In this document: positions 17,125 through 24,904 of the stretch, in pieces
Position numbering within the stretch: the first letter of the stretch is position 1
Layout: each line of letters starts with the position of its first letter
Assembly: GCA_942491665.1 (NCBI GenBank)
Contig: CALOBR010000005.1
Span: 372,001-436,000 of the forward strand
Direction of reading: 5' to 3'
DNA from: CAVQGZ01 sp942491665
GTDB lineage: Bacteria > Actinomycetota > Actinomycetes > Jiangellales > Jiangellaceae
DNA: 64,000 nucleotides
Notes under the pieces: model-generated
The model's input: only the letters and a program-made list of their open reading frames with translations
The model's database searches: none
Told to the model about the DNA's origin: nothing
Made by a program: the position numbers and the translations under genes

Positions 17125-17700
17125 GTGGGCGCGGTGGTGGCAGTGGTCGTCGTGCTGGCAGCAATGGCGCTGGCCGGGTTCATGGTCAACCGGTGGGTGC
17201 GCCCGTTCGCCAAGACGCGGTGCAGGGTGTCAAGCTCGGGCTGCTGATCTCCCCGCTGCTCACCGTGACGGTGCTGCTGCTGGCGTTCGTGCCGGTGCAA
17301 GTCCTCTCCAGCGACAAGGCTTCTCCGGACGCCTCGGCGCTCGAGGCAGGCCAGACGGCCACCTCTGCGACCTGATCGACTTCGCGACGACGAGTACGCC
17401 CAGCCTGTCCAGGAGTCCCTGATCTGCTGCACCCGCGCGGTCGCGTACCAGGAGTGGCCGGCGCTGGCCGGCCAGGCCCGGCTTCGAGGCGACCGCGACG
17501 CTGTGGGCGGCCGGGGTCGACCCGGTTCTGCGTGAGCTGCGCCCAGTCGACAACGGCCAGCCCTACGGCACCATCCTGGGCGCGGAGAAGGAGCGTGCCG
17601 ACGGTCGTCGGTTGCGGATCGTGCAGGCTCGACCCGCCGTTCCGTCGCCGCTGCCGGTGATGCTGGTCGGAACCAGCGCGCTGGCGGGGGCTGCCCCCGC
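17125..17700 (+). pseudogene. Frameshifted remnant of a DUF4239 (bestrophin-like) membrane protein gene
   Basis: A good ribosome binding site (GAGGGAG) precedes GTG 17125, which opens VGAVVAVVVVLAAMALAGFM. Near 17214 the coding continues in another frame as DAVQGVKLGLLISPLLTVTV and LLAFVPVQVLSSDKAS. Near 17365 it moves again to give DEYAQPVQESLICCTRAVAY and QEWPALA. Near 17480 it moves once more to give FEATATLWAAGVDPVLREL and ADGRRLRIVQARPAVPSPLP. The ordered pieces match the layout of DUF4239 proteins (TM pair, then an EWP segment), but at least three frame changes separate them. The 3' end is eroded before the next gene. Confidence 0.65.
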
Positions 17701-17748
17701 CTCGTGGCTGAGCAGCCGTCACCCGCCGTACTGCCTGCATCTCGACAC

Positions 17749-18471
17749 TCAGGCCGGCAGCTCGTGCGGACGCCACGTGGCCGGGTCGCTGCCGACGACC
17801 ATCGTGCGGGCGCCGTCGACAAGGCGTTCACTGTCGACTGCGTCGGCGTCACTTGCGCGGCCGACGGCGCGGTAGTAGCGCGCGGCCAGCGCGTCCTGCC
17901 GCGTGCGCGCGCGCGGCTCGTTGGACGCCGCCACCGCGTCGTCGACCGTGGCGCCTGCGGCCCACGATCGCAGCAGGCGCGGGAGGCTGGTGAGCCCGTC
18001 GGCGTAGATGCCGCGGGCGCCGACGACGACGTGGAACCCCGACCGCAGCCAGGCGTCGCCCTGGCTCATGCCGTAGCAGGCGGTGGAGAACGCCGCACGT
18101 AGCCGGTGCCGGGCGATCGGGTCGATCTGGTGCTGGAGGGCGGACGCCACCTGCTCGGCATCGACCGGCCCCTCGGCGAACCACAGCCGGTGCGACGTGC
18201 CGTGCGGGTTGACGAGCAGGTCGACGGCTCGCACTCCCGGCGTCGTCGCCGCCGTGCGCAGCGCGTCGACGAGGTTGTGCAGCGACGCATCAGGGCCACG
18301 GAGCACCTCACACGAGCGGTAGGTGGCCTTCAGATGGCGATGGGCCGTGCGCTCGGCGCCCCACTCGACGCCGCGGTAGAACGCGCGTTCGTGGGCAGGT
18401 CCGGAGCCCGCAAGCGTGACCAGCTGCACCAGCATCCGCTGGTCCGCGTTGAGTGACGACGCCGGCGTCAC
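17749..18471 (-). CDS. Caspase-fold-like (clan CD-like) protein of unknown function
   Basis: A 240-aa protein that I cannot place in a named family. Two spaced motifs look like a clan CD cysteine peptidase. A hydrophobic strand ends in His-Gly (VDLLVNPHG, H90) and a second strand ends in Ala-Cys (LRAAFSTACYG, C132). After these, WLRSGFHVVVGARGIYADGL resembles the strand that follows the Cys in CHAT/caspase relatives. No signal peptide or membrane segment is seen. GTG 18471 is used; it lies directly behind the TGA of the upstream L,D-transpeptidase gene, so the two form an operon. An internal ATG at 18435 is possible. Peptidase activity is an inference from motif order only. Confidence 0.55.
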   Translation of the reverse strand: MTPASSLNADQRMLVQLVTLAGSGPAHERAFYRGVEWGAERTAHRHLKATYRSCEVLRGPDASLHNLVDALRTAATTPGVRAVDLLVNPHGTSHRLWFAEGPVDAEQVASALQHQIDPIARHRLRAAFSTACYGMSQGDAWLRSGFHVVVGARGIYADGLTSLPRLLRSWAAGATVDDAVAASNEPRARTRQDALAARYYRAVGRASDADAVDSERLVDGARTMVVGSDPATWRPHELPA

Positions 18472-18472
18472 G

Positions 18473-19369
18473 TCACAGCCAGTACACCGGCGTGCCAGTC
18501 GGGATGTTGTGGAAGAACCACCGGGCGTTCGAGTCCGACATCCGCAGGCAGCCGGCCGACACGGGGGCGTGAACGCCGGGGGGCCGCCCCAACGCCGAGG
18601 TCGGGATAGTCGGACGCCCGTTGCTGATGTATCGCGGGATCGTGTGTGACCCGATTCCGCGTCCGTGCACCAGCCGCACGAACCACGGCAGACGCTTGGT
18701 CCACGCGTAGTCGTAGGACATCGGCGTACGGTCACCCACGTAGCTCAGCGCCGGCTTGGCGATGCCGGGGTTTCCCCCGACCGGGATCCGGCGCACCACT
18801 CGGTTGGCCCGGTTGACGACCAGAACCTGGTTCTTCGACTCGTTCACCTCGACATGAAAGCGACCAACGGCCTTCTGCCGAGGGACAGCACGCAGCCAGC
18901 CGTCCTTGGTCTTCCAAGCCGACGAGGTGGTGGCGACGCGGACGGTCACGCCGCGACGGATGGTGGGGCCGACCTTAGGGTTGCTGACCCTGGCCTTCAC
19001 GCGGTAGAGCCCAGGCCGCACCTTGGTGCCCGACGCGTTTCTGCCGTGCCATCGGGCGGTGAAGCGCTTGGTTGGCGAGATCCGCCACGAGGCGACGACC
19101 GGTCCGCCCACACGTCGGACGACCACGGTGCCGGTCATCTGCCGTCCGGCGCTTCTGAGCCGCAGCACTGTCGCGCCGGGCATCCCTGCGACCGGGCCAA
19201 TGAGCCGCTCGGAGGCGCTCAACGACACCTGCCCGGCGCGAAGCCCCCTGTCCGCGGCCTGCGCGGGCACTGCGGTCCCACCGAGCGCGACAAGGGCGCC
19301 GAGCAACGACAGCAGCACGCAGGCGAGATGGCCGGGGCGGGGCCGACGAGCGGCGGACGAAGGTGCCAC
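18473..19369 (-). CDS. Secreted L,D-transpeptidase (YkuD domain)
   Basis: A 298-aa protein with a signal peptide (about residues 1-38, ending AVPAQA). A middle beta domain follows (RISPTKRFTARWHGRNASGT, VRPGLYRVKARV), similar to FlgD-like Ig repeats. The YkuD catalytic domain runs from about 170 to the end: HGRGIGSHTIPR at 235-246 and HAPVSAGCLRMSD at 267-279, with catalytic C274 and R276. Such enzymes make 3-3 cross-links in peptidoglycan outside the membrane. The GTG start at 19369 is only 19 bp from the divergent DUF309 start, and TACGCT (19378-19383, minus) lies 8 nt before it. Confidence 0.88.
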   Translation of the reverse strand: MAPSSAARRPRPGHLACVLLSLLGALVALGGTAVPAQAADRGLRAGQVSLSASERLIGPVAGMPGATVLRLRSAGRQMTGTVVVRRVGGPVVASWRISPTKRFTARWHGRNASGTKVRPGLYRVKARVSNPKVGPTIRRGVTVRVATTSSAWKTKDGWLRAVPRQKAVGRFHVEVNESKNQVLVVNRANRVVRRIPVGGNPGIAKPALSYVGDRTPMSYDYAWTKRLPWFVRLVHGRGIGSHTIPRYISNGRPTIPTSALGRPPGVHAPVSAGCLRMSDSNARWFFHNIPTGTPVYWL

Positions 19370-19376
19370 GACCGCC

Positions 19377-19383
19377 TAGCGTA
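19377..19383. promoter_or_regulatory. Overlapping divergent -10 boxes in a 19-bp intergenic gap
   Basis: On the plus strand TAGCGT (19377-19382) lies 6 nt before ATG 19389. On the minus strand TACGCT (19378-19383) lies 8 nt before GTG 19369. Both hexamers are contained in the same 7 bp, so the two leaderless promoters cannot be occupied at once. Confidence 0.5.
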
Positions 19384-19388
19384 GCTGT

Positions 19389-19826
19389 ATGGGTCGAGAC
19401 CGGGACTCTGCCGGGCGCGCCCGACAGTCGCGCCCACGTGACGCGCTCGGCCGGCCCCTGCCCTATGGCTCCGACGGCGTCGAGCCGGTCTCCGACGAGC
19501 CGTTGCCGCCCGTCGAGACCGTCGCCGAGGCCACCCGCTTGTTCGACGAGGGACGTCCCTTCGCCGCGCACGAGGTCTTCGAGGCCCGGTGGAAGGACGC
19601 CCCTGATGGTGAGCGCGACCTCTGGCAGGGCATGGCTCAGCTCTGCGTCGCCGTCACGCACGCGCTGCGGGGCAACGGGGTGGGTGCAACCCGCCTTCTT
19701 GACCGGGGACGCGGGCGTCTGGCCCGCTATGCCGACACAGGCGGTGAGACGTACGCCCTCGACCTTGACGCGTGGGTCGCGCGAGCTCAGGCCGCGGTGG
19801 ACACCGCCACGCCGACCGTCAGGTAG
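19389..19826 (+). CDS. DUF309 domain protein
   Basis: A 145-aa protein with the DUF309 signature in its centre: LFDEGRPFAAHEVFEARWKD, then ERDLWQGMAQLCVAVTHALR and GNGVGATRLLDRGRGRL. DUF309 is a small all-helical domain with a conserved HE and W, of unknown biochemical function. The N-terminal 35 residues are polar and poorly structured. The start is fixed by TAGCGT 6 nt upstream. The 3' end overlaps the convergent methyltransferase gene by 40 bp. Confidence 0.8.
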   Translation: MGRDRDSAGRARQSRPRDALGRPLPYGSDGVEPVSDEPLPPVETVAEATRLFDEGRPFAAHEVFEARWKDAPDGERDLWQGMAQLCVAVTHALRGNGVGATRLLDRGRGRLARYADTGGETYALDLDAWVARAQAAVDTATPTVR

Positions 19827-20410
19827 TTCCACGGCGCCTTGCCACCGACGTAGCGCGCCTCGACGTCCTTGAGCTCGAACCCCGCCTTCTCGACCAGGGA
19901 CGCGGCGTCGCGCGTGAGGTGGCATCCATCGGCGAGAAGTCTCTGCGCCGGTTCGATCACTCGCTGCACTCGCGCCATCACCGGGTCTGGCGCGAGCCCA
20001 TGCTCGAGAAAGTGGAATACCCCGCCCGGGCGCAGCACGCGGCGGAGCTCGGCCAGGGCCGATTCGACGTCGGGGATCGTGCACAGCGTGAACGTCGAGA
20101 GTGCTGCGTCGCAGGAGTCGTCCGGCAGCGGCAGCCGTGCTCCGTCCAGCCCGACGTGGCGCACCTGTGCGTGCGAATCCGCGATCCGCTCGGCGGCCAG
20201 GCGCCGAGCGCGCTCGGCCGGCTCGACGGCGTACACCAACGACACTGCTTCGGGGTAGTGCGGCACGTTGAGGCCCGACCCGAACCCGATCTCTACGACC
20301 GTGCCGGCGAGACCGTCGACAGTGCGCTGTCGCCACCGGTCCCACCCCGACCCGCTCAGCACCCGGTCGACGAGGTGCGGAAGAACGTACTCGCGATAGA
20401 GCCCCAGCAT
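19787..20410 (-). CDS. Class I SAM-dependent methyltransferase
   Basis: A 207-aa UbiE/Methyltransf_11-type enzyme. Motif I is VVEIGFGSGLNVPHYP, the acidic post-I residue is in VYAVEPAERARRL, motif II is in LPLPDDSCDAALSTFTLC, and LRPGGVFHFLEHG follows. The start ATG 20410 is one base from the stop of the large reductase-like gene upstream, so both are in one transcript and the methyltransferase may modify a product of that enzyme or a lipid. The C terminus overlaps the convergent DUF309 gene by 40 bp. Confidence 0.82.
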   Translation of the reverse strand: MLGLYREYVLPHLVDRVLSGSGWDRWRQRTVDGLAGTVVEIGFGSGLNVPHYPEAVSLVYAVEPAERARRLAAERIADSHAQVRHVGLDGARLPLPDDSCDAALSTFTLCTIPDVESALAELRRVLRPGGVFHFLEHGLAPDPVMARVQRVIEPAQRLLADGCHLTRDAASLVEKAGFELKDVEARYVGGKAPWNYLTVGVAVSTAA

Positions 20411-20411
20411 C

Positions 20412-22466
20412 TCAGCCAGTCTCGGCCTGCTCGGCGCGCCGCGCGAGCGCAAGCTCGCGGATGCGGGCGAAGTCGTCGTCGGTGTAGACGCCGTTGACAC
20501 CCGAGATCGTCGCGAGCTTCATGCCGTGCTTGAGGCCGAGCCCGTAGATCTCCTTGACCCGCTCCCACTCGATGTTGCGCCCGACTGTGAAGGTCTCGTA
20601 GCGGCCCTCCAGTGCGAGCACGACGGTCTCGGCGAGACAGGCGTAGACGACGCCCGGCGGAAGCCCGATGTTGCGCATCTTCACCTCGCCCGGCAGCTCG
20701 ATCTCACCGGACTCGACGACCAGCACGTCCGGTCGCTTGGCGACGTCCTGCGCCGACAGGTCCAGCGGACGGGCGACGTCGGTGATCACGCACCCTGGCT
20801 TGACCTCCATGATGTCGAGGATGCGTTTGCCCGCACCCGAGGTGGCGGTGACGATGAGGTCCATGTCGCCGAGGTGCCCGTTGGGGGTCGCCGCGATGTG
20901 CACCTCGGCCCGTGGGTTCTCCCGCTCGATCTCGTGCTTGATGGCCAGCAGCTTCGCCGACTCCGGCGACACCAGCCACAGCTCGTCGCTGGCCAGCGCC
21001 AGCAGGCGTGCGCAGACCGATCCGATGGCCCCGGTCGCGCCGACCACCATGGCCTTGCCGGTGATGCGACCGTCGGGGCCGATGTCGGCGACACCCAGCT
21101 TGAGCAGGGCGTCGTGCGCCGCCCACAGCGCCCCGGATGCGCTGTAGGAGTTGCCGGTCGTGATCGGCAGCGGGGCGCGCTTAGCGACGGTCACGCCGGC
21201 GTCTCCGACCACCTTGGTGAAGGCGCCGAGACCCATGACCTGGGCGCCCAGCTTCTTGGCCGTGTCAGCGGCCTGCAGAAGCCGCGCGTAGGTGAACTCG
21301 GGGCTGTGCGCCATGAGCTCCTTCGGCGTCCCACCGACCGTGATCAGCCAGCCCTCGGCCTCGGCCCCGGTCGGCGAGACGATGCCGGTGACATGGCTGT
21401 AGGTGAACGGCGGGACGTATGCCATGGCCTTCTCGACGGCATCCATCACCGGCGAGGGCGCTACCTTGGCGATCGTGTTGAGCGGCTCGACGGTACGGAA
21501 GTACTCCTGCGACAACGGGTGGATGACGAACGCGAAACGGCTCTTGCGCTTCGGCCCGCTCGGGTACAGAACGCGCGGCTTCATCCCCGCCGCAACGATC
21601 ATGTCGAGCAGGTCGTCGTTGGTGAGCTCGCCCTGGCTGATCGCGAGCATCATTGCCTCGAGCAGTGCGGCGTTGACCGTCACGTCGAACGGCTGCGGGG
21701 TGAAGTCGAGAACCATGTCGACTCCGCGTCCGGCCAGGTCGGCCAGCCGGTCGTCGGAGATGGACGAGGTGACGAGCGTCTTGCCCGCCAGGTCGGCAAG
21801 CCCGAATCCGATCAGCTCGTCGAAGGTCGCCACGACGACGTCGGCGTCCCGGGACGCCTTGCGGGCCTTCGCGTGGCTGCGCCGCGCGCCGGGCGCCTTG
21901 ATCTGAGACTGCATGGCACCCGGCAGGCGCCGCATGGTGCGTACGCCGACGTCGGCGGCCAGGCCGAAAGCCGGGTTCGCGTCGATGCGCGCCGGCAGGT
22001 CGAGGGCGAGCAGGGGGTCGGCGAACTCGATGTTCTGGGTGTACTCACGAAGGATGCGCGTCGTGCGGTCGTGGTTCAGCCCGCCGAGCACGACCGTGCG
22101 GGCGTTGGAGAAGAAGCCCGGCATCTCCGCCTGCACGTGCCGGATCGTCCACTCCTGCAGCACGTCGCGCAGGGCGTGCCCGTCGGCGACGGGAACGGCC
22201 GTGGTCGCCCGCTTGACCCGGTCGACCTCTTCGAGCTCGCCATCGTAGAGGCCGGCGGCCCGCGCCTCGCGGATACCGGTGACGGCGATCGCGTCGGCCT
22301 CGTCGGCCCACTTGACCACCAGCTCCTCGGCGGCGCGCACGTCGCCGCTGGTGCCGATTCGCACGATCCTGAAGTCGCGGCCGAGAAAGGTCACGTGCTC
22401 GTCGAAGTCGCGATCAGGCCCGGTCAGGCTGACGTTGATGACAACGGTGGGGGGCTGAGGGGTCAT
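20412..22466 (-). CDS. Long-chain acyl-ACP-reductase-like dehydrogenase with extra N-terminal half
   Basis: A 684-aa protein. The C-terminal half (about 310-684) resembles the acyl-[ACP] reductases first known from cyanobacterial alkane synthesis. Shared features are LGAFTKVVGD near 413, ITTGNSYSASGALW at 435-448, and the Rossmann loop VVGATGAIGS at 474-483 followed by LASDELWLVS. The N-terminal 300 residues (VVINVSLTGPDRDFDEHVTF ... VVLGGLNHDRTTRILREYTQ) are not part of that enzyme and I do not recognise them. The product class would be aldehyde or ketone chemistry on long acyl chains, but substrate is inferred. AAGGAG upstream of ATG 22466 fixes the start; a methyltransferase gene follows 1 bp later. 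Confidence 0.6.
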   Translation of the reverse strand: MTPQPPTVVINVSLTGPDRDFDEHVTFLGRDFRIVRIGTSGDVRAAEELVVKWADEADAIAVTGIREARAAGLYDGELEEVDRVKRATTAVPVADGHALRDVLQEWTIRHVQAEMPGFFSNARTVVLGGLNHDRTTRILREYTQNIEFADPLLALDLPARIDANPAFGLAADVGVRTMRRLPGAMQSQIKAPGARRSHAKARKASRDADVVVATFDELIGFGLADLAGKTLVTSSISDDRLADLAGRGVDMVLDFTPQPFDVTVNAALLEAMMLAISQGELTNDDLLDMIVAAGMKPRVLYPSGPKRKSRFAFVIHPLSQEYFRTVEPLNTIAKVAPSPVMDAVEKAMAYVPPFTYSHVTGIVSPTGAEAEGWLITVGGTPKELMAHSPEFTYARLLQAADTAKKLGAQVMGLGAFTKVVGDAGVTVAKRAPLPITTGNSYSASGALWAAHDALLKLGVADIGPDGRITGKAMVVGATGAIGSVCARLLALASDELWLVSPESAKLLAIKHEIERENPRAEVHIAATPNGHLGDMDLIVTATSGAGKRILDIMEVKPGCVITDVARPLDLSAQDVAKRPDVLVVESGEIELPGEVKMRNIGLPPGVVYACLAETVVLALEGRYETFTVGRNIEWERVKEIYGLGLKHGMKLATISGVNGVYTDDDFARIRELALARRAEQAETG

Positions 22467-22572
22467 CCTCACTCCTTGCGGTTCGCTGGCCCATGAGGAC
22501 AGCCGTGACTCTACTCGGGGCGACCCCGCGCCAGTCGGGTCAAGAGTCCCCCGTGACGGGCACTGCGGCGCC

Positions 22573-23511
22573 TCAGCCGGAGAACGCCGGCTCGGTCTGA
22601 GTCTGCTCGGCCGAGACGTCCCAGAGCCGGCGTGCCAGTGCGTTGTCTCCGGCGGCCGCGGAGCGTCCGACACGTGTCGGCCCGCCGCGCGTCTCTTGGA
22701 ACCCGTCCGGGCCGAAGTACTCGTTGCCGGCCACGTCGGGCATCGTCGCGGCGTAGATCTGCGGCAGCGCACCATCGGCCGCCGACTGGCTCATGACCGC
22801 GTTGACACCCTTCATGAGGGTGCGGCCGAGCACGTTCTGCGCGAGAGCAGGGCCGGCGTACTGCAGGTTGGTGGAGGCGTAGCCGGGGTGGGCCGCAGCT
22901 ACCACCAGAGCGACGTCCATGTCGTCCGCTCGTCGCTGCAGCTCGCTGGTGAACAGCAGGTTGGCCAGCTTGGACGCGCCGTAGGCCGGCCACGCCGAGT
23001 ACGACCGGTTCTCGTAGTGCAGGTCGTCGGGCTGCAACGAGCCCATCTTGTGCGCCGCGCTCGACACGTTCACCACCCGCGGGGAGTCGGCGGCCAGCAG
23101 CAGCGGCATCAGTCCGGCGGTGAGCGCGAAGTGGCCGAGGTGGTTCGTTCCGATCTGTGTCTCGAAGCCGTCCTCGGTGGTGCCGAACGGCGGCGCCATG
23201 ACCCCGGCGTTGTTGACCAGGATGTCGAGAGCGTCGACCCGCGTGCCCACCTCGTCCACTGCAGCCGACACAGACGCCAGCGACGCCAGGTCGAGCGCCA
23301 GCGGCTCGGCCGACCCGCCCTCGGCCGCTGCGCCCGACGCGCGGGCCACCGCCGCGTCGGTGCGACCGCCATCACGGCCCGCGACCAGTACGCGGGCGCC
23401 GCGCGAGGCAAGCGCGATTGCGGTCTCCAGCCCGAGACCAGAGGTGGCTCCGGTCACCAGGGCGGTGCGACCGGACAGGGACGGGGCGTCGTCAACAGAC
23501 CATCGGGGCAT
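22573..23511 (-). CDS. Short-chain dehydrogenase/reductase (SDR)
   Basis: A 312-aa classical SDR. The cofactor loop TGATSGLG is in residues 15-30, NNAGVMAPPFGTTEDGFETQ carries the structural NNAG, and the active site shows a Ser in VNVSSAAH and YGASK (YxxxK). The length and the retinol-dehydrogenase / protochlorophyllide-reductase-like pattern (HPGYASTNLQ after the active site) put it in the RDH-like subgroup. Substrate is unknown. GACAAT 6 nt before ATG 23511 is a weak -10 match. It is co-directional with the reductase-methyltransferase pair, about 100 bp upstream of it. Confidence 0.82.
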   Translation of the reverse strand: MPRWSVDDAPSLSGRTALVTGATSGLGLETAIALASRGARVLVAGRDGGRTDAAVARASGAAAEGGSAEPLALDLASLASVSAAVDEVGTRVDALDILVNNAGVMAPPFGTTEDGFETQIGTNHLGHFALTAGLMPLLLAADSPRVVNVSSAAHKMGSLQPDDLHYENRSYSAWPAYGASKLANLLFTSELQRRADDMDVALVVAAAHPGYASTNLQYAGPALAQNVLGRTLMKGVNAVMSQSAADGALPQIYAATMPDVAGNEYFGPDGFQETRGGPTRVGRSAAAGDNALARRLWDVSAEQTQTEPAFSG

Positions 23512-23668
23512 GTCGCCATTGTCGATCACGGCAGCAACCTGCGCGCGGCGGACGTGACGCCGACCAGGGACGTGACGGGGACACGACAGGGACACGCCGC
23601 ACACCCCTTGTCGGCGAATCACACGGATGGCACTATCGAACGCCCGTTCGACTTCCAGGGGAGGTGTC

Positions 23669-24904
23669 ATGTCGTCCACCCGCAGGTTGGCGCCCTTGCC
23701 GCCGTCCCCCACCGGGGCTCCCCTGGTGCTCAGCGTCCGCTGCTCGACGAGCCCCGACATGGTCGGCGCCACGCGCCACGACGTGCATCTGGACGCCGAC
23801 TGGACGCTCGCCACTCCGCACGATGTTCCGGCCGAGCGGATCGCTGCGGCCTTCGGCGGGTACCTCTCGTGCCTGCACCTGGTCGACGTGGTGGTGCCGA
23901 CCGTCCGGGAGTCGCTACAGATGCACGGCCGTCGAGTCGTACCCCGGCTGCGTCGAGCGGCACGCGGCACCTGGAAGGCCGACGGCCCCGCCGCCCAACG
24001 CTGCTGTGCTCCGGCACCGACCGCACAGCAGGCAGCAGCGCACCTGCGCAGCGTCGAGCACGCCGCCACCCGCGGCGGAGCCGACCGTGGGCTCACCCAG
24101 GCGCTGCTGGAACGGGTGCTCGCCGCCCATCACGCGAGCGGCACGCTCGTGATGGCTCCCGAGCAGTCAGCCGGCATGTCGAGGTGCGTGCTCGGCGAGC
24201 ACGGTTCGGTCGCGCTCTGGGACGCGGGGCTGCACCCCGCCGTCGTCAGCGCCGTCCACGACGAGGTTGTCGGCACCGACGGCCCCCCGCTGCCCGAGGC
24301 GCTCTACCTCGGCGTGGTGTCCCGGCGCCCGAACCTCGCGTGGATCGCCGACACGGTGGCGGCGGCTCGCGCTGCCCTGGGCGAGGCTCCTGACGACGAC
24401 GACACACCGTGGCTGGCCGAGTGGCTCGCCTGGACCCAGACCCCACTGGACCGCAAGGACCGCCATGTGCGGGCAGCCTGGGTCGCCTCGGGCATCCCGC
24501 GTAGCTGGATCGAGGATCTCAGCCAGGCCGGGTACCGGCCCGACGATGCCGCAGCCATCGCCGGCGGGACGGGGCGCAGCCTCTCTGGCGTGGCCGACAT
24601 GCTGCTGCAGTGGGTGCGGGCCGGGTGCAACCCGACGCCTGACGACCTGCTCGACCTGTTCGCCTCGGGGGTCCCGCCCTGGTACGAGCCGTCGAAGGGC
24701 ACCATCACCCGGCTACGAACCAACCTCGGCGACGTGGCCGCGCGGTACACCACGACCGAGCTCGGCCTGATGCTCGCGCTGGAAGGGACCGCGCTGGCGG
24801 CCGAGCGGGTCATCCGGACCCAGGCCGCACCACCGCGAACTCTGCTCGGTCGGCACCGAGCAGCCCTGGTCGCCAATGCAGCAGCACGAGAGGAGTGCGC
24901 GTGA
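23669..24904 (+). CDS. First gene of a MoxR-vWA triad: large helical protein of unknown function
   Basis: A 411-aa protein of no recognised family. AGGGGAGG 4-6 nt before ATG 23669 is a strong ribosome binding site; an in-frame ATG at 23627 is rejected. The middle and C-terminal parts look helical, with a loosely repeated pattern of W or L followed by an aG turn: AAWVASGIPRSWIEDLSQAG, LQWVRAGCNPTPDDLLDLFA, SGVPPWYEPSKGTITRL. This suggests helix-turn-helix repeats suited to protein binding. Its stop overlaps the start of the AAA+ ATPase (GTGA), so it is an integral member of the three-gene unit and may be the client or adaptor. Confidence 0.6.
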   Translation: MSSTRRLAPLPPSPTGAPLVLSVRCSTSPDMVGATRHDVHLDADWTLATPHDVPAERIAAAFGGYLSCLHLVDVVVPTVRESLQMHGRRVVPRLRRAARGTWKADGPAAQRCCAPAPTAQQAAAHLRSVEHAATRGGADRGLTQALLERVLAAHHASGTLVMAPEQSAGMSRCVLGEHGSVALWDAGLHPAVVSAVHDEVVGTDGPPLPEALYLGVVSRRPNLAWIADTVAAARAALGEAPDDDDTPWLAEWLAWTQTPLDRKDRHVRAAWVASGIPRSWIEDLSQAGYRPDDAAAIAGGTGRSLSGVADMLLQWVRAGCNPTPDDLLDLFASGVPPWYEPSKGTITRLRTNLGDVAARYTTTELGLMLALEGTALAAERVIRTQAAPPRTLLGRHRAALVANAAAREECA

